From NCBI RefSeq assembly GCF_004027225.2, contig NC_044282.2:62423725-62487724 (forward strand): DNA of 64,000 bases, in the 5' to 3' direction. This stretch comes from Strigops habroptila. Its lineage: Eukaryota; Chordata; Aves; Psittaciformes; Psittacidae. Position 1 is the stretch's first letter. Every line of letters begins with the position of its first letter. This document shows positions 48,895 through 59,498 of the stretch, in pieces. Below the pieces are notes generated by a model that was not told where the DNA came from, made no database searches, and saw only the letters and a program-made list of their open reading frames with translations. Position numbers and translations under genes: made by a program.

Positions 48895-49113
48895 AGATTT
48901 AGATAGGATATTAGGAAGAAGTTCTTCTCTGTGAGGGTGGTGAGGCCCTGGCACAGGGTGCCCAGAGAAGCTGTGGCTGCCCCATCCCTGGCAGTGTTTA
49001 AGGCCAGGTTGGACAGGGCTTGGAGCAACCTGCTCTAGTGGAAGGTGTCCCTGTCTGTGACAGGGGGGTTGGAACTGGGTGAGCTTTAAGGTCCCTTCCA
49101 ACCCAAACCATAC
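48895..49113 (+). mobile_element. CR1 (3' end), plus strand, tail lost
   Basis: Sense copy from 'gatttagataggatattag' to 'ccaacccaaaccatac'. The 8-bp tail repeats are missing. Confidence 0.94.
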
Positions 49114-50436
49114 AGGACCCATCTCTGGCTCATGCATGATCTCACCTCTTGAGCTCTTGCATAGGCACCAGTTCTCACTTGCATGTCATGGACCAGCTTG
49201 GGCAGGGCATCACTTTCCCCTCCCAATATTATCACAAACCTGCCTCCTCCCGAGCCCTCAGCACACTGCTGCCTTCACCGCCACCTCCTATCTCCATGCG
49301 ACAGCACCCTCGACTCCAGGCCATGCTGCCAGGAGGTAATTATGAACCTAATGAGAAATGGCACATGCTGTTAATCCCCTTTCTTCACTCTCATGCACTT
49401 ATGAATGAGCATAATGATACTTTCTGCTGGCAGGATGACAGCAATCCAGGCTCTGTAACAGAACCTGGTGTGGTAGGTGGAAAAAAATGTCTAATTTCCA
49501 GTGGTTTAGTATCCATATGTGAAGGTTTCACCCTCGCTTCTCTCTCTCTGGTGATGCTGAAGCTTTCCTGGGTTCACACCTCATCACAGATGGATGTTTC
49601 CTGGAAGTACCCAAGCAGGAAAGGAAGATACGTGAGGCTTGAAGACTCTTGTGCTCTTCCTCTTCCCAAATGCATGTGTTAATCATCTTCCTTGAAATAA
49701 AGGACAACTTTAAGACCCTGGGAAAGGTGTTCATGTGCAACCCCACAGGCAAAACCCATTCCAAACTAAGCCCACAAGTCCAACTGTATAGTTACTACTG
49801 ATGTCTGGAAAATCCACTTGATCCTGTTGAGGTTCAGCCCAGAACACAGCAAACACAGTGTGGAGCACACTCCAGCTTGGATAAGCGTGCAGCAGAGTGT
49901 GGCACTGGTGGCGTTCCAGGCTGGGATGCTTTGCGTTCACAGAGCACCCACACTGCCTGCACTGCCAGGGACCCTCCTGCATCCTGCAGCACTACAAGAT
50001 GTACTCTATCTTCTGTCCAAACCTGGCCATGGTCTGGCTGGAGGGCTGTGATCTAGTGGCCCTACTGCCATGGCCACGGGCCAGGTGAAGTGCTCTTAGC
50101 ACTCTCTCCTGTCCCCGCTGGCTGGCATCAGGGAGGCACATGGATAATAGCCAACCCATCTCTTGCACGTTACCCCAGGAGATGCTGATAACAGCACAGG
50201 ACCCCCATGCTGGCTGGCCCTTGGTGGTCCCAGGTGGTAGTGGATGAGCTCAGGTCTCCCTGGGCACCCCACATCAACCCCTCCTGTTTGCAGGGCCAGG
50301 GGGTGGGTACACACCCTAACGCCAAAGGCTCCACCTGGGTGTGCTGGGGGGGGATGTTTTCGGCCTCAGTTTCCCGACTCACAGCATCATGCAACTGGAA
50401 GGGGAAGTTCCGAGCAGCTCGTTCCCCCAAGGCACC

Positions 50437-50547
50437 AGGGAAAGAAGGGAAGGGAAGGGAAGGGAAGGGAAGGGAAGGGAAGGGAAGGGAAGGGGAAAGG
50501 GAGGGGAGGGATGGGGAGGGGAAGGAGGGAAGGGAGGGCGGGGGGCG
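50437..50547 (+). repeat. GGGAA pentamer run beside the OTOF promoter
   Basis: About nine near-perfect GGGAA units (about 50447-50492) grading into irregular GGGGA/GGGAGG sequence and then 'gggcggggggcgg'. The plus strand is almost pure purine for about 100 bases. It ends roughly 155 bases before the OTOF start codon. Repeated runs of three or more G could form a quadruplex; the GC box-like end could bind Sp-family factors. Both are inferred from sequence. Confidence 0.95.
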
Positions 50548-50950
50548 GTGCCTCTGATGAATAATTCAGCGTCGGAGGGAGCACTGCTCCACACACCGCA
50601 CCGCGCCTCGGAGCGCAGCTGGGAGCGCGGCACCGCGCACCGCACCGCACCGCTCCACGTACCGCTCCGCGCCCCGCACAGCTCCGCGCCCCACCGCGCC
50701 CCATGGCTCTGCTGCTGCAGCTCCGCACCGTCACCGGCCTCCGCGGCAAAGCCGACCGCATCGCCAAAGCGGTTTTCCGAGGTAGGTGGGAGGGGGGAGT
50801 CCCGGGGGTCTCGAGTGGGCTGTTCCCTGCCGCCGCCTTCCCTGCCTCAGTTTCCCCACCGCGGCCGCGCTTGGGTTGGGAAGGGGGGTGCAAGCCTGCC
50901 GGCTGCAGGGGCTGCCCACCCTGCATGCAGAGCGGCTGTCCTGGGCCCCC
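50537..50950 (+). promoter_or_regulatory. CpG-rich OTOF promoter and first-exon region
   Basis: A GC-rich block with many CpG dinucleotides, unlike the surrounding 45-50 per cent GC DNA. It covers the region upstream of the ATG, the 5' untranslated region, exon 1 and the start of intron 1. A TATA-like 'aataatt' lies at about 50560-50566 in otherwise GC-rich sequence. The segment 50592-50700 is made of imperfect CCGCA/CCGCT-type pentamers. The transcription start is not fixed by sequence alone. An ATG at 50557 opens a different frame that overlaps the main start codon, so a start upstream of it would put a uORF in the leader. Confidence 0.7.
50703..50781 (+). CDS. OTOF: Otoferlin exon 1 (N-terminal start)
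   Basis: Encodes the first 26 residues and one base of residue 27 of a type-II ferlin, ending at a GTAGGT donor (50782). Otoferlin is a large tail-anchored protein with multiple C2 domains that acts as the calcium sensor for synaptic vesicle release at inner-ear hair-cell ribbon synapses. The peptide begins MALL, then has LRG and DRIAK followed by Phe-Arg, the pattern of the start of the otoferlin C2A domain. The 79-bp coding length fits the otoferlin exon 1 as I recall it. Initiation context has G at +4 but C at -3. Several residues differ from mammals (for example Thr-Gly for Ser-Glu, Lys-Ala for Arg-Gly), so FER1L4 or another type-II ferlin is possible, but the neighbouring divergent CIMIP2C favours OTOF. 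Confidence 0.85.
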
Positions 50951-52821
50951 CATCCCGCCTGCCCCCGATCTGCTACACTGCAGCCCCCATCCCCTCCCCA
51001 CGGGCAGCCCTGGGGAGGGGGATTCGTCCCAGGGAAAGCAGGTGAAGTCCCAGGGTGACAAATCGCCTCCAGGACCCTGCCCCAGCCGGAGGGAGCTGGG
51101 CTCCCACCACAGCATCGGGGGCTTGGTGACGAAGCTGTGCCATCAAGAAAGTGTCGCTGGATGGGCCAGGAGGAGAACTTGCCTTGTCCTGGGGTGCAGT
51201 GTCTGCCTGGATTTCCTCTAAGGATGCTGCAGCTTTGGTTCAGATCCACGTCAGCTCCAAAGCTTTAAAGGGAAGCTGCAAAAAGAGCAAAAACTCTCTG
51301 GGGTGCATACCCTCAGCAGCAGCCAAACCTTTCCTGAGCCCCCGGGGGCTTAAAGCAGGCTTGGTGTGAGCTCACTGTGTGGTGCCAGCATGTGGGAGCC
51401 CACCGGCAAGCAGAAGTGGCTGTGGGATGGTTTGTCAGTGCCAGGAGTTGGGAATAGCAATCCTTTCTCTCTGTAAACATGCCATGGGAGAGCAGGGGAG
51501 CGGGTATTTTCATCACTTCCAAGCCAGGCCAGCCAGCACTGCCTGAAACAGCACTGCCTTAATGACCATAGAGTCATTAAAAAGGTGCAATTACCCCCTT
51601 ACTTCCCTGTCCCTGCCTCCCAGCCTCAGCCCAGGGGCAGTTCACAGAATTACAGTATTTTGCTTCTGTCATTTTCTGTGCACAGAGGGATTTAGTCTCA
51701 CACTGGGAATGTAGCAGGTATCACAGAAACCTGCAACTGGGGATGCCTCTTCCCCTGCTCGTCCTGGGAAGCTGTGGAGCTCACAACTGGGGCACTCGAT
51801 GCTGCTGTATTCCACAAGCTCGGCCCTAGCGGACAGGCTCCTGGTGACCAGACTGTCAGGTCTGGACCCCGAGATCATGGCTAGCAAAATCCTACTGCTA
51901 AAGGGTGGTAGAGGTGGGTTAGGAAGCGATCCATGCAGGGTTGGGTCGGTGAAGGCAGCAGGGAGGTGGGTTTAGGTAAAACCCTTCTCTTAAATAGGCT
52001 GGTGCGTCGAGAAGGGTTTGGTGTTGCTCCCTGTTCATGCCACTCAGTGTCTGTCCAAAGCTGCAGCAAGCCTTCCTTGCACAGGGAACAGCAGTTTAAC
52101 ATCTTATGCTAACGTTTATCTCCAAAGCCTATTTATGTTCCTTTCCCCGAAAGGGGAAAAAGGGGGGACAGCTCCATGTCTGCCCTGCAGACAGGGAAGT
52201 GCACAGGCAGATCCCCTGGATACCTATTTGGCAAATAGCAGCATAGTTTTGGGTTGTGGGAGAGCACTGAGCTTAGCGTGCCAGCTAACAAGAGATGTGA
52301 ATCCAGGACAGAACCTTGTTGTGGGTGAAGGGACTGGAATTATCACACTGTAAGGATACAGAAGCAGTATGATGCTCACACACCATGGATTTCAACAGTT
52401 GTAGTAAGATAGGAGTTTTCACATTCTCTTGGTCTTTTCTTGATGTTCTGGGTGGTGCTTTGAGGATTGCTTCATGCCAGATTGCTGATTGCTCTGGACG
52501 AGGCAGGGCCAGGTCCCCCAGATGCCTGGGCTGGCCCCTGACCTGCACTGGTGGGTCTCAGTGCTGGGTTTCAGGTGGCTGCCAACACCCAGCTCCAAGG
52601 ATGCACAGCACTGCATCCCACTGCCTTCTGCAAGCAGGCTCCCTGCCTCCGGGGCATGTAGGGCACGGCCGTCGTGCAGTTTTACTAACAGGTGTGTAAG
52701 CACATCCTGGAGCTGGGAGCAGGGTCTGCTCCCCACCAGGACATGCTGGATATGGCCATGAAGTGTCCCAGCACTCCGGGCAGTTGGCGCATGGATGGGG
52801 CAGAGCTCCTCCAGTCTGCAT

Positions 52822-52960
52822 GCCAACCATGTCCTGGGCTGCATCACCAGCAGCGTGACCAGCAGGTCAAGGGAGGGGATTCTCCCCCTCTGCTCCTCTC
52901 TGGTGAGACCCCCCCTGCAGTCCTGCTTCCAGCTCTGAGGCTCCAACCTAAGAAGGATGT
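52822..52960 (+). mobile_element. CR1 internal piece lacking its 3' end, plus strand
   Basis: Sense copy of the 'ccatgtcctgggctgcatc' to 'cctaagaaggatgtggagc' region. The normal continuation to the 3' end is absent; a pentamer tract starts at the break. Confidence 0.88.
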
Positions 52961-52965
52961 GGAGC

Positions 52966-53004
52966 GATGGGATGGGATGGGATGGGACGGGACAGGACAG
53001 GATG
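52966..53004. repeat. GATGG to GGACA pentamer tract at a CR1 break
   Basis: Four GATGG units followed by GACGG and GGACA units, ending 'gacaggacaggatg'. It begins within a few bases of the truncated CR1 and resembles the units of the large array at 3556-4331. Confidence 0.88.
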
Positions 53005-54520
53005 CAGCTAGGCACACTGGCCTGGGCCCTTGGTGCCGTGCCTGAAAGAGCATCCCAGTGGGGATGGTCGAGTTTTGGTGCCAAAGTCTTCAAAGGGAAG
53101 AGTTTCCTGCCTTTCTCCAGTGACTGTAGACGGAGCTTTAGACCCCTTTGGTGTGGTGTGAGGTGACCTCCACCAGCCTGGCATCCCTCAGTGCTCCTCA
53201 AGCAACTCATAGATTGAGCATTGTGCTGATACTCCCCAATATCTTGGTTTTACTGGAGTTACTGAGCATAGCAGAGAGGGATGCTCTTCACTAGTTGAGC
53301 TGCCATCCAGGCTTCTCCCTCTCCTCACCCACCAGCAGCATAGCCTGGGGTCCAGGCAGAGCTTCCCAAGTAGGTATGTGCTCATTCAGCCAAAACCATC
53401 TATTATAGCATGTAAAGATAGTAAGGAAGGAGTTTGACTCCAGTGTGACAGGCAGCCATGCGTGTTTCTGCAGGTGGGCAGTGCTCTGAAATGCTGCTCC
53501 ACTTCAGCTCAGATGGGAGGTGAATAAATCACAACCTTGATAGAAGCGTTCCTGACAACAGGCTGAGGCTGACAGCCATGTGGGATGGCAATGGAATAAC
53601 GCTGCTCCTCTTCTCACAGGGATCCCCACACTTCTGGCAGTCACTGTGAGCTGCAGTTGCACTGTCCGCATTTTGCAAATAGGAGAAACTGAGGCATGAA
53701 GAGGAGCTCCCATGTCTGGAGCAGGAAGAGGTGCCTAGTCTGGCTCTCCAGCTCCTAGTCTGGAAGTGGAGGGAGAGGTGGGCTCTGTCCCAGAAGGGTG
53801 GCCAAAATCCACTCCCATCCCTGAGTACCAGGGACTCACCTCCCACCACAGCACTGGATTTGGCTCACCAAATTCCATGGGGATGCCTGTACCTTGGGAG
53901 GTTGGAGGGTGTTAACTAACAAGATCCTTTGCTTTTATGACCCTCCCAGTTGCTCATAGGAAATTTGGGGCTGGTTTTGAACCTGTGCAACTCGTGAGGC
54001 GCCCGTCACTCTACAGCAGCCATCCTGTGCTTGCTCCAGGCTGTCTGAAAAGGGCTCTAAAATCCCAGATCAGTTGCATTTGCAGCTCTCCATCTCCCCA
54101 CCGCTGTGCTCTGCAAGTGAAGCTCAGCCAGGAGTAACTGGGATATTCTGCACACACTTGCTCTTCAGGCTGGCTGCAGGGGAAGAGAAGAATAATGGTT
54201 ATTTTTCTTCAGTGCTACCCATTTCAGGGGTGCTTGCTCCTGTCCCCCAGCAAGGCCTGAGCTTGTACAGAGTCACTTGCCTGCAGCAGTTTTCACTCTT
54301 AGGCCAGCCTAATGCTTCGTATTTGTGAAGGAGGGGACTTGTGCCCCGGTGCAATTAGAGCGCTTGTCAGCTAATTGATCACAAATGGAGTTATAAAACG
54401 CTTCTTGGCGTGGCTTCCTCTCTGGATTAGTGTGTGTAAATGAGGGAAATCATTCATGGATTGCTCCAGGAGCACCATGGGGCACTGGTGGATAATGATA
54501 GTGCTGTAAGGAAACAGCAA

Positions 54521-54944
54521 AGAACCATAGAATGGTTTGTGTTGGAAGGGACCTTAAAGCTCATCCGGTTCCAACCCCAGCACCTTCCACTAGACCAGGT
54601 TGCTCCAAGCCCCGTCCAACCTGACCTTGAACACTGCCAGGGATGGGGCAGCCACAGCTTCTCTGGGCACCCTGTGCCAGGGCATCACCACCCTCACAGG
54701 GAACAACTTCTGCCTAAGATCTCATCTCAATCTCCCCTCTATCAGTTTAAAGCCATTCCCCCTTGTGCCTCCCTACAGGCCCTGGTCAAAAGCCCCTCTC
54801 CAGCTTTCTTGTCGACCCCTTTAGGCACTCGAAGCTGCTCTAAGGTCTCCTTGGAGCCTTCTCTTCTCCAGGCTGAACAAGCCCAGCTCTCTCAGCCTGT
54901 CTTCATAGCAGAGGTGTCACAGCTCTTTGAGAATTTTTGTGGCC
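54521..54944 (-). mobile_element. CR1 (3' end), minus strand, about 420 bp
   Basis: Complement of CR1 from 'accatagaatggtttgtgt' to the 'catagcagaggtgtcacag' block. A small deletion removes the 'ctgccatgggcaggga' block, leaving 'ccaaccccagcaccttcc'. Confidence 0.95.
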
Positions 54945-56095
54945 CTACTACTGGTGTCTCCATCCTCATGAAGTAATGGTCCCATTCCCCATCTGGGTCC
55001 CCCTACCTTGTGTGAAGAGGGGCTGGGCTGCATCCCACTGCAGCTCCCATCCCATCCCATGGAAGACAAAGAGGGAACCTGCACCAGGTTCTTTTGCACT
55101 GGGAGGCAGCCAATGTGCACTGGGCAAGAGTGGGTGGCTGTTCCATTGCCCATGTGGCTCGTGGGTCTTCTCCACCCTTACCCAGTCACCTGCATGAGAT
55201 AAATGCAGTGCTCTGCCTACATCCCCGAGAAACTCATGCATCTGTGGGTGAAGTGACTCATGGCAGGGAATTGGGAGGGTGGTTTGGGATATAGAATGAA
55301 CTCTTTGGATTTACTTTACCCAGGTTGGCTGCTGCAGACAGCAGAAAGTCTGACAACATGATGGCTGTCCTTGTGTAATAGTTAAATTAGAAAGGGATGG
55401 GGCATTCTCTGCCAAAAGCCATGTCATCAGGATATCTCACTTTCTGGTAAAGTAAAGTAGAAGTTGACCCTGCATCAGTAAGGGGTACCCTGGCATCCAC
55501 TTACCCTAGCCACAAGCTCTCTGTGCAATGCCAGGCCCAAACCAGACTCACACACAGAGATGTTTTTAATTACCCAGGAGACAGTTTTCTTTGCTGGAAG
55601 GGAAAGCCTCAATGTGAATCAGTGATTAAATATTAGCATTTTTATATGTTTTCCTCCTGCAGTGTTATGAAGTGGATATTAACTAGAAATATTGATTCGG
55701 GGGGGTGGGTGGGTAACATCCTACTGAGAGCAGCTGAAAGCATGGGGCAACCGGGAGCTGGGGCTCCTTGGGAAAACCTGATGATTTCAGTAATTGATGC
55801 ACATGCTTGGCTGCTCTCCTTGGGCTTCCCCTCCACAGTATCTCCTCCTCTTGTCCCATCCCTGCTCCCAGCTGACTGGGGGCTTTTGAGGCTCTGCTGC
55901 CCCCAGCAGATCTGGGGGTGCAGGAATGGAGGGTTGCTACCATCAGGGTGGTCACACATGGCTACATCCATGTGGTTGGACTCAAACGTGCAGATCCTCT
56001 GTTCTGGGCAGGAGCTGCGGTGGTTTTTCCTAGTGTGGCCAGTCCTAAATCTCATCCCTGAGGTTGCAGCACACTTCTGGGGTGTGTAGACCTGC

Positions 56096-56349
56096 ATAGA
56101 ATCATAGAATCACAGAATGGTTTGGGTTGGAAGGGACCTTAAAGTTCATCCAGTTCCAACCCCCTGCCACAGGCAGGGACACCTTCCACTAGAGCAGGTT
56201 GCTCCAAGCCCCGTCCAACTTGGCCTTGAAAACTGCCAGGGATGGGGCAGCCACAGCTTCTCTGGGCACCCTGTGCCAGGGCCTCAGCACCCTCACAGGG
56301 AAGAGCTTCTTCCTAAGATCTCAACTAAATCTCCCCTCTGTCAGTTTAA
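56096..56349 (-). mobile_element. CR1 (3' end), minus strand
   Basis: Clean tail (atagaatcatagaatcacag), then all blocks to 'cctctgtcagtttaat'. It ends about 385 bp upstream of OTOF exon 2. Confidence 0.95.
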
Positions 56350-56734
56350 TCCCAGTGCCCCAAAGCTTGAGGAGCTCGTGTTCAATCAATGTGTAAGCCA
56401 CTGCAGAAGATGCTGCGATCCCCATCCCCATGCTCTGTGTCATCTGGCTGCAAAAGATGGGACAAGACTTGAACACACCCATTAAGCACATTCTAGAAAA
56501 ACCTTCTTGATTAGCCCTTAAAGCAGGTTAATGTGGTGTTTAGTGCTGGTACAGGCGAGCTGAAGCTGGATTCACCCTCCTGCATGTGCTGTGTCCCCTC
56601 TGCACCCCTTCTGCACACCCGCACATGGGCCTGTGGTGTTCTCACACCTTCACAAGCACGTTCTCCCCACCCCCGGCAATGCCCATAGACTGTGCTCCAC
56701 CAAGGCTAACCTGTTTTTCCTCTCCCCTCTCCAG

Positions 56735-56793
56735 GTCTCTCCTTTTACACCCGAGTGCTTGAAAACTGTGAGGATGAGGCCAGGTTTGATGAG
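56735..56793 (+). CDS. OTOF: Otoferlin exon 2
   Basis: A 59-bp exon with a strong polypyrimidine tract and CCAG acceptor, and a GTAAGA donor at 56794. Its first two bases complete Gly 27; it then encodes 19 residues, SFYTRVLENCED followed by a short diverged stretch and Phe-Asp-Glu, matching the otoferlin C2A sequence (SFYSRVLENCED, then FDE). Exons 1 and 2 together give 138 bases, exactly 46 codons, so the next exon starts in phase 0 and should begin with the Thr-Phe-Arg-Trp motif. That exon was not found before the end of the window. The exact phase match between the two exons is strong evidence that they are joined. Confidence 0.92.
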
Positions 56794-59127
56794 GTAAGAG
56801 AAGTTGTGTTTTCCTCCTGGTCTGCCTCATACAGCTGGTTTGTTTTGCTGTGACTCCCTGTCCAGTTGAAAATATCCCCATTCCCCAATTTAAAGTGTGT
56901 TGTCATCTTCATTGTCTCCTCCAGGGTTTCTCCTGGCAGGTATGAAATGGGTCTCTTGGCTGTGGTCTGGCTGGGGCTGAGGACACAGGTGTTCCATGTC
57001 ATGGCAACAGCCCAACAGCATTTCCATATTAACTGAAAAGAAAATCCATGTTCTTTGTATGGAATTTTCAGGAAAAACTGCTTGTCTCTATGGGGCAAAT
57101 CCTGCTCGTTCTTGGCTCTCCTTTTCCTTGTCTCAGGGGGAAAAACTCCTCCTTGGTTCAAATCCTTGGTTCCTCAGTTTTTGGTGCTCAGCCTGAGAGT
57201 CTTCCTCATCCATCTGCACTCCTCAGCTCACTCTGGGTAACAGATCATGGGCCCCATGATGTGCATTAGGTGCCTCTCAGGTGCTGTTTCAGACTTCAGT
57301 GCTCAGCTTTGCGCTTGAAAAGGGAGAGAGAAGAAATTGAAACCCGAGTTCCATGTGGTTTGAAAACACAGCCTTTTCTTAAGCAGTTACCAAGAAAGTA
57401 TTCTGACATGATTGAAATACGGTCATCCACATGAACAGGGAATAGACGTGCTGCTATCAAGTCACATTCAAGATGGAAATATGCTTTGAAAAGAGAATGG
57501 ATGTTTCCACTCATTGCTTTGTGTTTCTTGTAGGACATATCCAATTCCCAGGAGCTGGAGAATACAGGAGGCTGAGAGGAATATTAAGATCTTTAAATTG
57601 TTTATTGCTTTCTAAACCTTTTTCCATCTTTAGAGAGTAACATTTCATCCTGGTTCCAGGCATGGAATGCATTTCAGGGGGGATTTTTCCTGTAGTGTGC
57701 CCAGCTTGCACAGCCAGAAGCACATCCAGCTCCTCCATGCCCCTCTGCGGCCACGGCACGGGTTAGACTTTGCTCCAGGTTTTAGGGGAGAGCTTAATCT
57801 CAGGCTCCCCTAAACTGCCAGCAAGGATTAAGGGGCAGGATAAGCCCAAGGTGCAGGCAGGGTGGGATCTGCCATTGATAGCTCCAGGGTTGCACTGGGT
57901 CAGTGAGGCACAGTGAGAAGGCGGCTGGAGATGCAGCTCCAACCCTGCTCCTACAAAGCCGAGGCAGCCAGGGGAAGCTGCTGATGTTAACAGGATGCAG
58001 ATTTCTATGGATCAGCACACAGCAATTTGATAGTATAATAACTGATTTGAATAACAACCATGGAGGTGTGCACTGGTGAAGCTGCCTGTGTCTCAAAACT
58101 CCCTGTGATTTGAATGAGGACATCCTTCCCTGCTGGGGCTGAACGGCTGGAGGTTCTGCTTGCAGTCTCATGCTTGGTGGTACACTAGATACTGGCTGCT
58201 CTGAGTGCTTGGTGCTGCACTGTGATCTTGGAGCATCCCAGCTGAGCTCTGAGCCCAGGCAGTGTGCAGGAGAGGATGGGCACTGGTGCATGTCAGGACT
58301 ATAGAGCTTAAAAGACAGCAGGTATACGAGTCCTGAGCCACAAATGTGCATATTTTCTTCTAGTGCCTCCAGGGCTTGGGACCTCTCAAACATTAATAAT
58401 CCAAGTGTTTTTTAGTGGTTAAGCCTATTCCTAAACCTTTTATGGCCAGCAGGAGAGTGCTCATGCCCTGAACGACTGCCCCATCAGTCAGGCTTTTATT
58501 CTTGGGTTCTGCAAGGTCTTCACAGCATCTAACAGATGAGATATGCATAGTCGCTCCAGAAGGCATTTGGTTACCTAAATATGTGCTAACGACAGGTCAG
58601 AAACATCTCCTGCTGTAGCACCGGACCCGACATGATCCCAACTCACTCAAAACGTAATGGTTTATGTGTTCTGATGGCATTTAGTGAGAGATGCAGAAAA
58701 AAACATGCCAGAAGCAAGCCAGTGAGATCTACATCACTGCAGTTTGGAGGGGAAGACAAGCCTACATTTCTGGGTTCACCTTTCCAGCTCTGCTGTGGGC
58801 TTGCTGAGAACTCAGCCACAATTGCAAGATTAACCCAAGTGGGCCATGCCTCCTGTATGGGTGGAAATGGTGACGCTGCTTCTTGCTCCTCTTCATAAAT
58901 TGCTGAGAACTCTGTAAGAGCAGTGCCGGCAGTGCTGCAGCCCTGCCATGCACTGGGAGGCTGAATGCTGGTCCCTGCTCCTGCACAGCTGGAGATACAG
59001 GAGTGCTGGCATAGATGCATCCTCCTTATCATGTAGGGCAGAGCGCAAGCCACGGTAAGAGATTGCAGAGGTGCAATCCTCTTTCCTCTTTCCCTCCTAA
59101 ATCTGCTATCCTTTGCTGCTGAAGGAC

Positions 59128-59498
59128 TCTGGAGAAGAGAAGGCTCTGCAGAGACCTTAGAGCAGCTTCCAGTGCCTGAAGGGACTGACAAGGAAGCTCG
59201 AGAGGGGCTTTTAACAAGGGCCTCTAGGGACAGGACAAGGGGGAATGGCTTTAAACTGACAGAGGGGAGATTGAGATGAGATCTTGGGCAGAAGTTCTTC
59301 CCTGTGAGGGTGGTGAGGCCCTGGCACAGGGTGCCCAGAGAAGCTGTGGCTGCCCCATCCCTGGCAGTGTTCAAGGCCAGGTTGGACGGGACTTGGAGCA
59401 ACCTGCTCTAGTGGAAGGTGTCCCTGCCTGTGGCAGGGTCTTGGACCAGATGAGCTTTAAGGTCCCTTCCAACCCAATCCATTCTGTGATTCTATGAC
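59128..59498 (+). mobile_element. CR1 (3' end), plus strand, about 370 bp
   Basis: Sense copy from 'ctggagaagagaaggctctg' to an intact tail 'tctgtgattctatgactcc'. Confidence 0.96.

Larger units (their letters stand above)
38723..50436. other. Spacer between CIMIP2C and OTOF
   Basis: About 11.7 kb between the divergent genes, holding eight CR1 copies or fragments, AT-rich tracts and unique sequence. The 5' end and promoter of CIMIP2C should lie here. I scanned the minus strand for codons for Pro-Gly-Tyr and Tyr-Gly in a suitable frame and found none that held up. The AT-rich unique segment at about 47.5-48.8 kb could contain regulatory elements. Confidence 0.6.
50782..56734 (+). other. OTOF intron 1 (5.95 kb)
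   Basis: Phase-1 intron with donor GTAGGT and acceptor 'tctcccctctccag'. It contains one 3'-truncated CR1 with a pentamer tract, two minus-strand CR1 copies, and otherwise unique sequence with no recognised exon. Confidence 0.85.

Noticed and set aside
49500-49580. Minus-strand Phe-Thr-Tyr-Gly-Tyr, considered for the missing CIMIP2C exon
   Set aside because: A stop codon follows directly and the conserved Pro-Gly-Tyr is absent upstream.
50387-51115. 242-codon minus-strand frame and 234-codon plus-strand frame across the OTOF promoter
   Set aside because: Caused by the GGGAA run and CpG-rich DNA with few stop codons. The plus-strand otoferlin exon explains the only protein-like segment.
52419-53210. 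263-codon minus-strand open frame
   Set aside because: Runs through the pentamer tract and the CR1 fragment of OTOF intron 1. No protein family.
54440-54976. 178-codon plus-strand open frame
   Set aside because: Mostly antisense CR1, whose 3' region often has long open frames on the opposite strand; the same peptide recurs at the other CR1 copies.
58643-59401. 252-codon minus-strand open frame
   Set aside because: Its first part is the complement of the CR1 at 59128-59498 and the rest is unique intronic sequence without motifs.
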